In this document: one piece after another, positions 25,118-35,200 of the stretch
Numbering within the stretch: the stretch's first letter is position 1
Layout of the letters: every line of letters begins with the position of its first letter
NCBI GenBank assembly: GCA_009694215.1
Contig: SHVN01000002.1
Coordinates: forward strand, 25,111 to 89,110
Source of the DNA: Xanthobacteraceae bacterium
Lineage (GTDB): Bacteria > Pseudomonadota > Alphaproteobacteria > Rhizobiales > Xanthobacteraceae
DNA length: 64,000 nucleotides
Direction: 5' to 3'
Position numbers and translations under genes: made by a program
Notes under the pieces: model-generated
What the model was told of the DNA's origin: nothing
The model's input: only the letters and a program-made list of their open reading frames with translations
Database searches by the model: none

Positions 25118-26044
25118 TCACGGCCACTTCACCACCGGCGGCATGGATGACAGGATCGAATCGACGTTGCCGCCGGTGCGCAGGCCGAAGATCGTGCCGC
25201 GGTCGTAAAGCAGGTTGAATTCGACGTAGCGGCCGCGGCGCACCAGTTGTTCCTCGCGCTCCGCGTCGCTCCAGATCTTTGCGAAATTCGCGCGCACCAA
25301 TTCCGGATAGATCTTCAGGAAGGCGCGGCCGACGTCCTTGGTGAAGGCGAAGTCGGCGTCCCAGTCGCCGCTGTCGTGCCAGTCGTAGAAGATGCCGCCG
25401 ATGCCGCGCATCTCCTTGCGGTGCTTCAGGTAGAAATACTCATCGCACCATTTCTTGTATTTGTCGTAGGGCGCGATACCGGCATGCGCGTCGCAGGCCG
25501 CCTTCATCGCCGCATGAAAGGCCACCGAATCCGGATCGGTTTGCGTGCGGCGGCGGTCGAGCACCGGGGTGAGATCCGCGCCGCCGCCGAACCATGCCTT
25601 GCTGGTGACGACGAAGCGCGTGTTAATGTGCACCGCCGGGACATGCGGATTGTGCATGTGCGCGATCAGCGAGATGCCGGAAGCCCAGAACCGCGGGTCA
25701 GTCTCGGCGCCGGGGATTTCCTTGCGAAACTCCGGCGAGAACTCACCGTGCACCGTCGAGCAATGCACACCGACCTTTTCGAACACGCGGCCGTTCATCA
25801 TCGACATGACGCCGCCGCCACCCGGCTCGCCGCTGTGGTCGGCGCGCAGCCAGGGCGCGCGTTTGAAGCGGCCGGCCTCGCGGTTCGCGAGCGGCGCGCC
25901 TGCGGGCAGCGCATCTTCGACCGCCTCGAACGCAGCGCAGATGTCGTCGCGAAGCCGCTCGAACCAGATGCGGGCTTGGGTCTTGCGGGCGTCGAGCGTC
26001 CCGGCGTCGGGGAGGGGGGTGGCCATCGATACGATCTTATTCAT
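25118..26044 (-). CDS. hemF: Oxygen-dependent coproporphyrinogen III oxidase
   Basis: 308 residues, the normal HemF length. Landmarks: [20 protein letters not shown], the catalytic-site [40 protein letters not shown] and the C-terminal [16 protein letters not shown]. It performs oxidative decarboxylation of coproporphyrinogen III to protoporphyrinogen IX in haem and chlorophyll synthesis, in the cytoplasm, using O2. The ATG lies inside the end of trmL (8-base overlap), so the two are co-translated. An alternative start is the Met seven codons in (MATPLPD). Confidence 0.95.
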   Translation of the reverse strand: MNKIVSMATPLPDAGTLDARKTQARIWFERLRDDICAAFEAVEDALPAGAPLANREAGRFKRAPWLRADHSGEPGGGGVMSMMNGRVFEKVGVHCSTVHGEFSPEFRKEIPGAETDPRFWASGISLIAHMHNPHVPAVHINTRFVVTSKAWFGGGADLTPVLDRRRTQTDPDSVAFHAAMKAACDAHAGIAPYDKYKKWCDEYFYLKHRKEMRGIGGIFYDWHDSGDWDADFAFTKDVGRAFLKIYPELVRANFAKIWSDAEREEQLVRRGRYVEFNLLYDRGTIFGLRTGGNVDSILSSMPPVVKWP

Positions 26045-26498
26045 TGCGGAGCCCGTTCGTCTGCCTCATCGCTTCGCCCAATGCCATGGCGGCGACCATC
26101 GCCACATTGATCGAGCGCAAACCGGGCCGCATCGGGACCAGGAGCCGCACGTCGGCGGCCGCATGGACGGCATCGGGAACCCCGGCGGATTCGCGGCCGA
26201 ACATCAGAACATCGTCCGGCCGGTAGCCGTGATCGAGGTAGGACACGGCGGCGGAGGTGGTGAAAAGGATCAGGCGCAGGCCCTTCGGCCGCCGCCAGGC
26301 CTCGAACGCCTGCCAACTGGAGTGTCGCACGATCGACACCTGATCGAGATAATCCATGCCGGCGCGGCGGAAGGCGCGGTCCGAACTCGGAAAGCCCGTG
26401 GGCTCGACGATATGGGCTTTGACCCCGAGGCAGGCCGCGAGCCGCAGAATCGTGCCGGTGTTCTGCGGGATGTCGGGCTCGTAGAGGGCGATCCGCAT
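26037..26498 (-). CDS. trmL: tRNA (cytidine(34)-2'-O)-methyltransferase
   Basis: 153 residues, the usual length for the SPOUT-fold TrmL. N-terminal [20 protein letters not shown] and the SAM-knot motifs [12 protein letters not shown] and [20 protein letters not shown] are all present. The enzyme methylates the wobble ribose of leucine tRNAs. Its stop overlaps the hemF start by eight bases on the same strand. It is divergent from petA, with ~270 bases between that must include the bc1 operon promoter. Confidence 0.93.
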   Translation of the reverse strand: MRIALYEPDIPQNTGTILRLAACLGVKAHIVEPTGFPSSDRAFRRAGMDYLDQVSIVRHSSWQAFEAWRRPKGLRLILFTTSAAVSYLDHGYRPDDVLMFGRESAGVPDAVHAAADVRLLVPMRPGLRSINVAMVAAMALGEAMRQTNGLRNE

Positions 26499-26771
26499 GG
26501 CCGTCGTTTCGGCCCTGAATCGATCCGCGTCAATGCGCGAATCGCGAGATAGTCAAAGGATTTGTGCGGCTCTTGGTCATTGCGGTGCGGGCGGGCTTGC
26601 GCTCTCTTTGTAAGGGTGCCAATAAACCCCGCCGGATTGCTGCCTTTCGTCCTTCCCCAGGACCGGGGGGCGGCCGGCCCAACCGCCACCGCGGGCTGCC
26701 AGTCCAATCTGGCAGATGCGTTTGCGGTTCTCCTCGCGGGTGGGCTGACTGGCCAAAGAGGGACCTGGACT

Positions 26772-27317
26772 GTGACAGCAACTTCGGTCGAGCCGACCCG
26801 CCGCGATTTCCTTTACATTGCAACCGGCACAGTAGGGGCCGTCGGCGCGGCAGCGGCGCTGGTGCCTTTGATCGCGCAGATGAATCCGGATGCCTCGACT
26901 ATCGCCGCCGGTGCCCCGGTCGAGGTCGATCTCACCCCGATCGCCGAAGGGCAGGTCATCAAGGTGTTCTGGCGCGGCGCGCCGATCTTCATCAACCACC
27001 GCACCAAGAAAGAGATCGAGGATGCTCGCAAGGTCAATGTTGCGAGCCTGCCCGATCCGCAATCCGACGAAAAGCGCGTCAAGTCTGGCAAGGACCAATG
27101 GCAGGTTCTGATCGGCATCTGCACCCACCTGGGCTGCATCCCGCTCGCGCATTCGGGCGAGTACAACGGCTATTTCTGCCCGTGCCACGGCTCGGTCTAC
27201 GACACGTCGGGCCGTATCCGGCAGGGTCCGGCTCCGAAGAACCTTCCGCTGCCCCCCTACAAGTTCCTTTTCGACTCCAAGATCCGGATCGGCGAAGAGG
27301 ACGCGGCCAAAGTTTAG
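26772..27317 (+). CDS. petA: Ubiquinol-cytochrome c reductase, Rieske iron-sulfur subunit
   Basis: 181 residues. An N-terminal Tat-type anchor ([20 protein letters not shown]) is retained as the membrane helix. The 2Fe-2S site is complete: CTHLGC and [13 protein letters not shown], each supplying Cys and His ligands. It transfers electrons from ubiquinol to cytochrome c1 in the bc1 complex. I start at GTG 26772 ([12 protein letters not shown]); the track ORF is 70 codons longer with no signal in the extension. GAGG lies about ten bases upstream. First gene of petABC. Confidence 0.95.
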   Translation: MTATSVEPTRRDFLYIATGTVGAVGAAAALVPLIAQMNPDASTIAAGAPVEVDLTPIAEGQVIKVFWRGAPIFINHRTKKEIEDARKVNVASLPDPQSDEKRVKSGKDQWQVLIGICTHLGCIPLAHSGEYNGYFCPCHGSVYDTSGRIRQGPAPKNLPLPPYKFLFDSKIRIGEEDAAKV

Positions 27318-27324
27318 GGTTTTG

Positions 27325-28596
27325 ATGATGAGCGGACATTCGACCTACCAGCCGCAAAGCGCATTCATGAAATGGATGGAGCGCCGCCTGCCGATCGCAG
27401 GGCTGGTGTATTCCTCCTTCGTGTCCTATCCGACGCCGCGCAACCTCAACTACTGGTGGACGTTCGGCGGTATCCTGATGTTTCTGCTCGGCGCGCAGCT
27501 CGTCACCGGCATCATCCTGGTGATGCACTACACGCCGCACGCCGACATGGCGTTCAATTCCGTCGAGCACATCATGCGCGACGTGAATTACGGCTGGCTC
27601 TTGCGCTATCTGCATTCCAACGGCGCCTCGATGTTCTTCGTCGCCGTCTACATCCATATGGCGCGCGGCATGTACTACGGCTCCTACAAGGAGCCGCGCG
27701 AGGTGCTATGGATCCTCGGCGTCATCCTCTACCTGCTGATGATGGCGACCGGCTTCCTCGGCTATACGCTGCCCTGGGGCCAGATGAGCTTCTGGGGCGC
27801 CACCGTCATCACCAACTTCTTCTCGGCGATCCCGCTGGTCGGGGAATCGGTGGTGACGTGGCTGTGGGGCGGCTATTCGATCGGAAATCCGACGCTGCAG
27901 CGATTCTTCTCGCTGCATTACCTGCTGCCGTTCGTGATCGTGGGCGTCGTGGTGCTGCACGTCTGGGCGCTGCACATGGTAGGCCAGAACAACCCGACCG
28001 GCGTCGAGCCGCAGTCCGAGAAGGACACCGTCGCGTTCACGCCCTACGCCACCATCAAGGACGGTTTCATGATGGTGTGCTTCTGCCTCGTGTACGCTTG
28101 GTTCGTGTTCTACGTGCCGAACTATCTCGGCCACGCCGACAACTACATCCCGGCCAATCCGTCGGTGACGCCGACGCATATCGTGCCGGAATGGTACTAC
28201 CTGCCGTTCTACGCGATCCTGCGCGCCATCCCGAACAAGCTTCTGGGCGTGATCGCGCTGTTCGGCTCGATCGGCATTCTGGCGTTCCTGCCCTGGCTCG
28301 ACACCTCGCGGGTGCGCTCGGCCAAATACCGGCCGCTGTTCAGGCAGTTCTTCTGGATCTTCATCCTGGTCACGGTCGGGCTGGGCTGGCTCGGCTCCAA
28401 GCCCGCCGAAGGCGGCTATGTCCTCGCCTCGCGCATCCTGACGTTCTACTACTTCGCGCACTTCATCATCATCCTGCCGGTGCTCGGCTGGGTCGAAAAG
28501 ACCAGGCCGCTGCCGAACTCGATTTCCGAGGCCATCCTGAACGAAGGATTGCCGCTCGGAGCGTCCGGCCCCGCGCCGACTGCAACCAAGAACTAG
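27325..28596 (+). CDS. petB: Cytochrome b subunit of the bc1 complex
   Basis: About 423 residues with eight or more transmembrane helices. Haem-ligand His residues lie in the RYLHSNGAS...YIHMARG helix and the FSLHYLLPF...[10 protein letters not shown] helix. The quinol-site motif is PEWY ([13 protein letters not shown]). It carries the high- and low-potential b haems. The track uses TTG 27322; AGGG lies five bases before ATG 27325, which I prefer (ATG 27328 is also possible). It ends with its own stop 10 nt before petC, so cytochrome b and c1 are separate proteins here, unlike the fused FbcH of Bradyrhizobium japonicum. Confidence 0.95.
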   Translation: MMSGHSTYQPQSAFMKWMERRLPIAGLVYSSFVSYPTPRNLNYWWTFGGILMFLLGAQLVTGIILVMHYTPHADMAFNSVEHIMRDVNYGWLLRYLHSNGASMFFVAVYIHMARGMYYGSYKEPREVLWILGVILYLLMMATGFLGYTLPWGQMSFWGATVITNFFSAIPLVGESVVTWLWGGYSIGNPTLQRFFSLHYLLPFVIVGVVVLHVWALHMVGQNNPTGVEPQSEKDTVAFTPYATIKDGFMMVCFCLVYAWFVFYVPNYLGHADNYIPANPSVTPTHIVPEWYYLPFYAILRAIPNKLLGVIALFGSIGILAFLPWLDTSRVRSAKYRPLFRQFFWIFILVTVGLGWLGSKPAEGGYVLASRILTFYYFAHFIIILPVLGWVEKTRPLPNSISEAILNEGLPLGASGPAPTATKN

Positions 28597-28606
28597 AGGC
28601 AGACCG

Positions 28607-29443
28607 ATGGCCCGCTCAGTTCTCGCCCTCGTTCTCGCCGGCTCGCTTTTGGGCCTTGTCGCCGCGGCGCCGCAGCCGTCCTTCGCTGCGGGCGAGCATG
28701 AAACCCCGGCGCCGCCGCGGCAGAAGTGGTCGTTCTCAGGCCCGTTCGGGAAGTTCGATCGCGCGCAGCTCCAGCGCGGCCTCAAGGTCTATCGCGAGGT
28801 CTGCGCGGTCTGTCACGGCCTGAAGTATGTGGCGTTCCGCAACCTCGCCGACCTCGGCTACTCCGAAGCGCAGGTCAAGGCGATCGCGGCCGAATACAAG
28901 ATCAAGGACGGCCCCAACGATCAGGGCGAAATGTTCGAGCGTCCCGGCCGCCCGGCCGACTATTTCCCGACGCCGTGGGCCAACGAGAACGCCGCGCGCG
29001 TGCAATACAACGGCGTGCCCCCCGACATGTCGGTTCTCGCCAAGGCGCGCGGCTATGAGCGCGGCTTTCCCTGGTTCATCTTCGACATGTTCACCCAGTT
29101 CCAGGAGCATGGCGTCGACTACATCCATGCGCTGATGGTCGGCTACAAGGAAAAGCCGCCGGCGGGTTTCACGCTGCCGCAGGGGGCGTCCTACAACGAG
29201 TACTTCCCCGGCCACGCCATCGCCATGCCGCCGCCCTTGTCCGACAAGCGGGTCGACTACACCGATGGCTCGCCGGCCACGACCGACCAATACGCCAAGG
29301 ACGTCTCGGCGTTCATGATGTGGGCGGCTGAGCCGCACATGGAGGCGAGGAAGCGCATCGGCTTCCAGGTGATGATCTTCCTGCTGGTGTTCGCCGGTCT
29401 GCTCTACTTCGCCACGAAGAAGGTTTGGGCGGACGCGCACTGA
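28607..29443 (+). CDS. petC: Cytochrome c1
   Basis: 278 residues: a signal peptide (MARSVLALVLAGSLLGLVAAA, cleavage near SFAA-GEH), the haem c site CAVCHG, the axial-Met region GHAIAMPPPL, and a C-terminal membrane anchor (IGFQVMIFLLVFAGLLYFA). The mature protein faces the periplasm and passes electrons from the Rieske centre to soluble or membrane cytochrome c. It is the third and last gene of petABC and is followed by a strong stem-loop terminator. Confidence 0.95.
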   Translation: MARSVLALVLAGSLLGLVAAAPQPSFAAGEHETPAPPRQKWSFSGPFGKFDRAQLQRGLKVYREVCAVCHGLKYVAFRNLADLGYSEAQVKAIAAEYKIKDGPNDQGEMFERPGRPADYFPTPWANENAARVQYNGVPPDMSVLAKARGYERGFPWFIFDMFTQFQEHGVDYIHALMVGYKEKPPAGFTLPQGASYNEYFPGHAIAMPPPLSDKRVDYTDGSPATTDQYAKDVSAFMMWAAEPHMEARKRIGFQVMIFLLVFAGLLYFATKKVWADAH

Positions 29444-29472
29444 GACAAAAATCATTCGACGATCTTGACGGA

Positions 29473-29504
29473 GGGCCCCATTGCTTAGTCAAAGCATGGG
29501 GCCC
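29473..29504 (+). terminator. Terminator of petABC
   Basis: GGGCCCCATTGCTT and AAGCATGGGGCCC form a long GC-rich stem with one bulged T and a small loop, about 30 bases after the petC stop, followed by TTCGCATTTC. This is a likely Rho-independent terminator separating the bc1 operon from mtnP. Confidence 0.7.
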
Positions 29505-29537
29505 TTCGCATTTCGGGGCCTCTAGGGAACAGGCAGC

Positions 29538-30413
29538 ATGACCAAGGCCGTGCTCGGCGTGATCGGCGGCTCCGGCATCTACGATCTGCCGGGGCTGGAG
29601 AAGGTGCGCGAGGAGCGTATCCCAAGTCCCTGGGGCGAGCCGTCGGGCGCAGTGCGGATCGGCGAGATCGCGGGCCTGCCGGTTGTGTTCCTACCCCGCC
29701 ACGACAAGGGCCACAGGCTGTCGCCCTCCGACATCAATTACCGCGCTAACATCGACGTGCTCAAGCGCGCCGGCGTCACTGATCTCGTGTCGCTGTCGGC
29801 CTGCGGCTCGTTCAAGGAGGAATTGCCGCCCGGCACCTTCGTGCTGATCGACCAGTTCGTCGACCGCACCAACAAGCGCGAGAGTTCGTTCTTCGGCAAG
29901 GGACTGGTGGCGCATGTGTCGATGGCGCATCCGGTGTCGCCGCGGCTGCGCATCCATCTCGCCGCGGCGGCGGCGGCGGAGAACATCGCGGTCGTGCGCG
30001 ATGGCACCTATGTCTGCATGGAAGGGCCGCAGTTCTCGACGCTCGCCGAAAGCCTCACCTACAAGAAGCTCGGATATTCTGTGATCGGCATGACCAATAT
30101 GCCGGAGGCCAAGCTCGCCCGCGAGGCCGAGCTTTGCTACGCGACCGTCGCCATGGTGACCGACTTTGACTGCTGGCACCCCGACCACGACGCGGTCACG
30201 GTGCAGGACATCATCAAGGTGTTGACCCTGAACGCCGAGAAGGCCAAGCGCCTGGTGGCCCGGCTCGCCCGCGATTTCCCGCGCGAGCACGAGAATTGCC
30301 CGATCGGGTCCGACCGCGCGCTCGATACGGCCCTGATCACGGCGCCCGAGGCGCGCGATCCCGAATTGATCAAGAAGCTCGACGCGGTGGCGGGGCGGGT
30401 GCTCGGCCGCTGA
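29538..30413 (+). CDS. mtnP: S-methyl-5'-thioadenosine phosphorylase
   Basis: 291 residues of the PNP/MTAP superfamily. Diagnostic segments: [14 protein letters not shown] at the N-terminus, [21 protein letters not shown] (phosphate and substrate site), [10 protein letters not shown] and [18 protein letters not shown]. It cleaves methylthioadenosine with phosphate to adenine and methylthioribose-1-phosphate. The next gene is apt, which reuses the adenine, so the pair forms a small salvage operon (gap about 64 nt). Confidence 0.95.
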   Translation: MTKAVLGVIGGSGIYDLPGLEKVREERIPSPWGEPSGAVRIGEIAGLPVVFLPRHDKGHRLSPSDINYRANIDVLKRAGVTDLVSLSACGSFKEELPPGTFVLIDQFVDRTNKRESSFFGKGLVAHVSMAHPVSPRLRIHLAAAAAAENIAVVRDGTYVCMEGPQFSTLAESLTYKKLGYSVIGMTNMPEAKLAREAELCYATVAMVTDFDCWHPDHDAVTVQDIIKVLTLNAEKAKRLVARLARDFPREHENCPIGSDRALDTALITAPEARDPELIKKLDAVAGRVLGR

Positions 30414-30477
30414 GCGGTTGCGTCCCGTCCCATGCTTCGCCAGAGTGCGCCTGCCCGCAAGTCATACGAGAACGTCC

Positions 30478-31026
30478 ATGACCGCACCCACGCTGCAATT
30501 CGATCTGCGCGAGACCATCCGCACTATTCCAGACTATCCCAAGCCGGGGATCATGTTCCGCGACATCACCACGCTTTTGGGCAACGCGCGCGCCTTCCGC
30601 CGCGCGGTGGACGAACTGGTTCAGCCGTGGGCCGGCATGAAGATCGACAAGGTTGCCGGCATGGAGGCGCGGGGCTTCATCCTGGGCGGCGCAGTGGCGC
30701 ATCAGGTGTCGGCCGGCTTCATCCCGATCCGCAAGAAAGGCAAGCTGCCGCACAAGCGCGTGAGCATCGCCTATTCGCTGGAGTACGGCCTCGACGAGAT
30801 GGAGATGCACGAGGACGCGGTGGAGAAGGGCGAGAAGGTCATCCTGGTGGACGATCTGATTGCCACCGGCGGCACCGCCGAGGGCGCGGTCAAGCTGCTC
30901 AAGCAGCAGGGCGCGGACGTGCTCGCCGCCTGCTTCATCATCGATCTGCCGGAGTTGGGCGGCGCCGACAAGATCAGGAAGCTCGGCGTTGCGGTGCGCA
31001 CGCTGATCGCGTTCGAGGGGCACTAG
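30478..31026 (+). CDS. apt: Adenine phosphoribosyltransferase
   Basis: 182 residues with [13 protein letters not shown] at the N-terminus, [14 protein letters not shown], and the PRPP-binding motif [17 protein letters not shown]. It converts adenine and PRPP to AMP in the cytoplasm. The track start is 20 codons earlier; [20 protein letters not shown] is the usual N-terminus. Paired with mtnP, it recycles adenine released during methylthioadenosine salvage. The convergent hypothetical gene ends four bases away. Confidence 0.95.
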   Translation: MTAPTLQFDLRETIRTIPDYPKPGIMFRDITTLLGNARAFRRAVDELVQPWAGMKIDKVAGMEARGFILGGAVAHQVSAGFIPIRKKGKLPHKRVSIAYSLEYGLDEMEMHEDAVEKGEKVILVDDLIATGGTAEGAVKLLKQQGADVLAACFIIDLPELGGADKIRKLGVAVRTLIAFEGH

Positions 31027-31029
31027 CCG

Positions 31030-31497
31030 TCAGGCGGAATGTTTCAACTGCGGCGCAACCTCGCCGAGCAGGAGTCGCACCTCGAGTTCGCGGAAGCCGA
31101 TGGAGACCTTGCGCATCCAGTCGAAAAGCTCCGACGTGGTGTCGGTCGTCTTGCTGGCATAGGCGACGAACGAGAAGTTCGATCGGTCCACCACCGAGCG
31201 GACTACCGGCGACAGCGCGGGAATTTTGAGCGCCTCGCCGCCGCGGCGCGTGGGCGGGAAATTGGCGTGATAGCGCGTGAACTGCGGAATATACTCGTTG
31301 AGCACCGGCACGAGCGGCAGGTCCGGAAATCGGTCCCTGAGCATGGCATAGCCCTGCTGTGCGCGCTCGTCGGGATCGGCGAGAAGCGGCACCATCGGCG
31401 CGACCGCCCGGCGCCTGGCCTCGGCCATGAAATCGATCTGCTGCATCACCGCGAAGAACCGGTCGAACGGCGCATTGCCGAGGTACCACTTCATCAT
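31030..31497 (-). CDS. Hypothetical protein, no recognised family
   Basis: 155 residues starting MMKWYLGNAPFDRFF. The composition is mixed, with many Arg and Pro, no signal peptide, no membrane helix and no Cys pair. I recognise no domain. The codon bias resembles neighbouring genes, which argues that it is or was coding. It sits right beside the AT-richer scar containing the Mrr and Bug remnants, so it could be the end of a longer, truncated gene; nothing upstream extends the frame. Function unknown. Confidence 0.5.
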   Translation of the reverse strand: MMKWYLGNAPFDRFFAVMQQIDFMAEARRRAVAPMVPLLADPDERAQQGYAMLRDRFPDLPLVPVLNEYIPQFTRYHANFPPTRRGGEALKIPALSPVVRSVVDRSNFSFVAYASKTTDTTSELFDWMRKVSIGFRELEVRLLLGEVAPQLKHSA

Positions 31498-31573
31498 TAC
31501 TGATCGGGGAAAAGAACTACTTCAGAAATATCCGAATCAGATTGATGTTGGTGTTCTGAATCAGTTTCCCTAA

Positions 31574-31828
31574 TTTATCGCTTTTCGAACCAAAAGAAAT
31601 GAGAGCGAAGCTAGTCCCGAAGCCAATGACTCTGCACCGATACATCTAGTTGCTTTAGCAACCCCCGATGAAGCAATTCAATCCGCCGAAGACGAAATTG
31701 CACAAAATCTCAAAAGCCAATTGCTGGAACGCATATACGAACTTTCACCAGCATTTTTCGAGCAGCTTGTTGTGGATTTGATTGTTGCAATGGGATACGG
31801 CGGATCAAAGGGTGCGGTTCGTGGTTAG
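31574..31828 (+). pseudogene. N-terminal remnant of an Mrr-like restriction endonuclease
   Basis: An 84-codon open frame with no good start reads TPDEAIQSAEDEIAQNLKSQ, then LLERIYELSPAFFEQLVVDL and IVAMGYGGSKG, then a stop. The ...SPAFFE.LVVDL.VAMGYGGS segment is the start of the Mrr catalytic domain of type IV restriction enzymes. The active-site part (normally GGIDG and QAKR further on) is missing: the frame ends three residues after GGSKG. The sequence is clearly AT-richer than the surrounding genes, a sign of foreign origin. The ORF track does not list this frame. Confidence 0.65.
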
Positions 31829-31899
31829 CCTTGCGAACCATACGCAGCCCCCCAAAAAACAGTTTTGGAAATACCGCAATACGAAAATGGGACTCCACA

Positions 31900-32145
31900 C
31901 TAGAAATGCGGCACTTCCATCGTGCCGCCGCCGCCCGGTCGGTTTTCCAGCACGAACGGCTGGCCGATCTGCTTGGACACCTAGTCGAGCACCACGCGCC
32001 CGACGAGGTCGCTGGCGTTGCCGGCGGTGAAGGGGCTGATGACGGAGATAGCCCGCGTTGGCCAGTTTTGCTCGGCGGCCCCGGATGCGCCGGCGACGAT
32101 CAGCGCGCCCACCAGACCGGCGTGCAGAATTCGTGGATTCATCAT
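31900..32145 (-). pseudogene. Truncated Bug/TctC receptor with internal TAG
   Basis: The minus strand from ATG 32145 reads MMNPRILHAGLVGALIVAGA (signal peptide), WPTRAISVISPFTAGNASDL, VGRVVLD, TAG, then VSKQIGQPFVLENRPGGGGT before a stop. This is the N-terminal third of a Bug receptor. Two lesions are visible: an in-frame TAG where the family usually has Gln (RVVLDQVSK in relatives, from memory), and loss of the C-terminal two thirds at about 31905. It abuts the Mrr remnant, so the deletion or insertion that truncated both may be the same event. Confidence 0.75.
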
Positions 32146-32266
32146 GGCATCCGTCCCTGGATCGTGCCGGGGTGGCCGCTTCTGAAGGGGGGCGCTTGCG
32201 CCGGATATGGCTCCGAGGATGCGCAGTTATGGCGCTGGCGGCAAGACGGTTTGCGCCGCCGCGACG

Positions 32267-35200
32267 CTACGCCGCCGTGTCCCTGATCTTCACCGCGGCC
32301 TCCAGATCGACCGAGACGAGCTGCGAGATGCCGCGCTCGGCCATGGTGACGCCGTAGAGCCGGTTCATGCGCGCCATGGTGATCGGGTTGTGGGTGATGA
32401 TGACGAAGCGGGTGTCGGTCGAGCGCCCCATCTCGTCGAGCAGGTCGCAGAAGCGCTCGACGTTGTGGTCGTCGAGCGGTGCGTCCACCTCGTCCAGCAC
32501 GCAGATCGGCGCCGGATTGGTGAGGAACACCGCGAAAATCAGAGCGAGCGCCGTGAGCGCCTGCTCGCCGCCGGAGAGCAGCGACAGCGTCGCGGGCTTC
32601 TTGCCGGGAGGCTTTGCGAAAATCTCAAGGCCTGCTTCCAGCGGGTCGTCGTTCTCGATCAGCCGCAGTTCCGCGGTGCCGCCGCCGAACAGCTCGGTGA
32701 ACAGCCGCTGGAAGTGCGTGTTGACCACGGCGAAGGAGGACAGGAGTCGCTCGCGCGCCTCCTTGTTCAGGCTGATGATGCCCTGGCGCAGCCGCGCGAT
32801 CGCATTGACGAGATCGTCGCGCTCGGCAGTGAGCGCGCCGTGCTGGGTCTCGATCTCGCCCAACTCCTCCTCGGCACGCAGGTTCACGGCGCCGAGCCGC
32901 TCGCGGTCGCGGCGGAGCCTCTCCAGCTCGGACTCGATGGTGGCGACGTCCGGCAGCGGGGCGTCCGGCACGATGCCGGCAAGGCCGCCGACCGCGTCGG
33001 GCTCGACCTCGATCATCTCGCGAATCTCGTGGGCGATGTCGGTCAGCCTCCGCTTGGCGCCTTCGACACGTTCTTCGGCGCGCGCGGCCTCCTCGCGGGC
33101 GGCGCCGAGCGCTTCAAGCGCTGCCCGCACTACACGGTCGCAGGCGCCAAGCGCGTTCTCGGCCCCGGCCAGGCGGTCGGCGGCGGCGCTGCGCGCGGCT
33201 TCCGCGGTCTGGATCTCCGCGATCAGCAGACGGCGCTTTTCCTCGAAGATCGCGGGCGCATCGGCGAGCGAGGCGCGTTCCTGACGGGCCTCGGCGCTGC
33301 GGGTGTCGAGGGTGGCGATCTGGGCGATGGCGCGCTCGCGACGGTCGCTCCAGGCCTGCCGGTCGGAACCGATGGCGTTCAGCCGGCGGTCGGCAAGCTC
33401 AGCCTCGCGCGCCAGCGCCTGCGCCTCGGCGCGGACCTCGGCGAGCTCGGCGCGCTTGCCTTCGATTTCGGTGCGGATGGCGGCGAGCTGGCCTTCCAGG
33501 TCCGCTGACGGCGGTAGCGCGTTGAGCGCGCCCTCGGCGACGCTCAAGGCCGCCTGTGCCTCGTCGCGGCCGGTGCTCAGCCGGGTCTTGGCCTCGGTGA
33601 GCGCGGAGATGCGCGCGGTGTTGCGGCCCATCTCGCGCTCGGCCATGGCATGTAGTTCGCGCGCGCCGTCGGCATCGCGTTGCGCGTTGCGCCAGTACTC
33701 GCGGGCGTTGGCCTCGGCGGCGCCTGCCGCGGTCAGGTGCGCTTGCGCGGCCTCGGCGTTCTTGCGCTTGTCATCGAGCGCAACGCGCGCGGTGACAAGT
33801 TCGCCGTCGATGTCGGACAGCCGGCTGCGCTGCGCAAGGCGGCGCGCGGCGCCGGTCGGGGCGTGCGCATCGGCGGCAAAGCCGTCCCAGCGCCAGAGAT
33901 CGCCGTCGCGCGAGACGAGGCGCTGGCCGGGCTTGAGCAGGCTCGCGAGGCGCGCGCCGTCGGCGCGTTCCACCACACCGATCTGGGCGAGGCGGCGGGC
34001 GAGTTCTGGCGGCGCCTGCACATACTGGGCCAGCAACTGCGCGCCGTCCGGCAGCGCCGGGTCGGACGGGTCGACCGGGGCGCCCATCCAGCGCATCGCA
34101 TGGCTCTGGTCGACCGGCGCGTCGAGATCGTCGCCGAGCGCCGCGCCAAGCGCGATTTCGTAACCCTTCTCGACGGTGATATTGTCGATCACCGGCGGCC
34201 ACATGCTCTGGGTCTCGACCGCCAGAAGCTTCATCAGCGTCTTGGCTTCGGTATCGAGCCGCTGCACCGCGCGCTCGGCCTCGGCGAGCGGAATGCGGGC
34301 GGAGTCGAGGTTCTTGCGCGCGACACTGTGGGCGGCCTCGGCCGCGACGGCAGTCTGCTCGCCTTGGGCAACGGCGGCCTGCGCGCTTTCGACGGAAGCG
34401 CCAAGCACGGCGAGGTCGGGCCGGCTTTCGCTGACGGCGGCAAGGCCCGCTTCGATGTTGGCGATCTCGGTTTCGATGCGCGCGACGCGCTCGGCCTGCT
34501 CGCGGGCGGTCTGGGTGAGCTGCTTGCGGCGCGCGGTGAGGTCGGCGAGCGCGCCGGTCAGTTCGCCGAAGGTCTTTTCCGCGGCGTTCACCACGGTGTC
34601 GGCCTCGGACGCGCGGATGTCGACACCGGAGCGGCGCTGCGCGCTCAGGCGAGTTTCGTTGCGGAGCGTCTGTTCTTCCTGGGCCAGCTGCGTCAGCGTC
34701 GCCTCCGCGTCGGCGACCAGCGTGCGCTCGCGCGCGACGTCCTCCTCGAACTGCGCCAGCCTGCGGTCGAGCTCGGCGAGACGCTCCCGGGCGCGAGTTT
34801 CTTCCGCGTCGAGCGTGTCGCGGGTAATGAGAAGGCGTTGCAGGGCGGCGGCGGCGCGCGCTTCGGCATCGCGGAGCGGCGGCACGGCTTCCGCCGCGCT
34901 CTCGCGGCCCCGGCCGGTCTCGGTCTGGGCGATGGTGGCTTCGGCGACCGCGCGAACGCTCAGATCCTTGGCGCGATCGGATTCCGCCACCTCGGCGTTG
35001 GCGCCGAGCCAGCGCAGGTAATAGAGCGTGGCCTCGACCTTGCGGACCTCCGCCGAGACGTTGCGGTAGCGGATCGCCTGCCGCGCCTGGCGCTTGAGGG
35101 CGTCGATCTGGCCGGCCATCTGATTGACCACGTCCTCGACGCGGAGAAGGTTGGTTTCGGCGGCCTTGAGCCGCAGCTCGGCTTCGTGGCGGCGTGCGTG

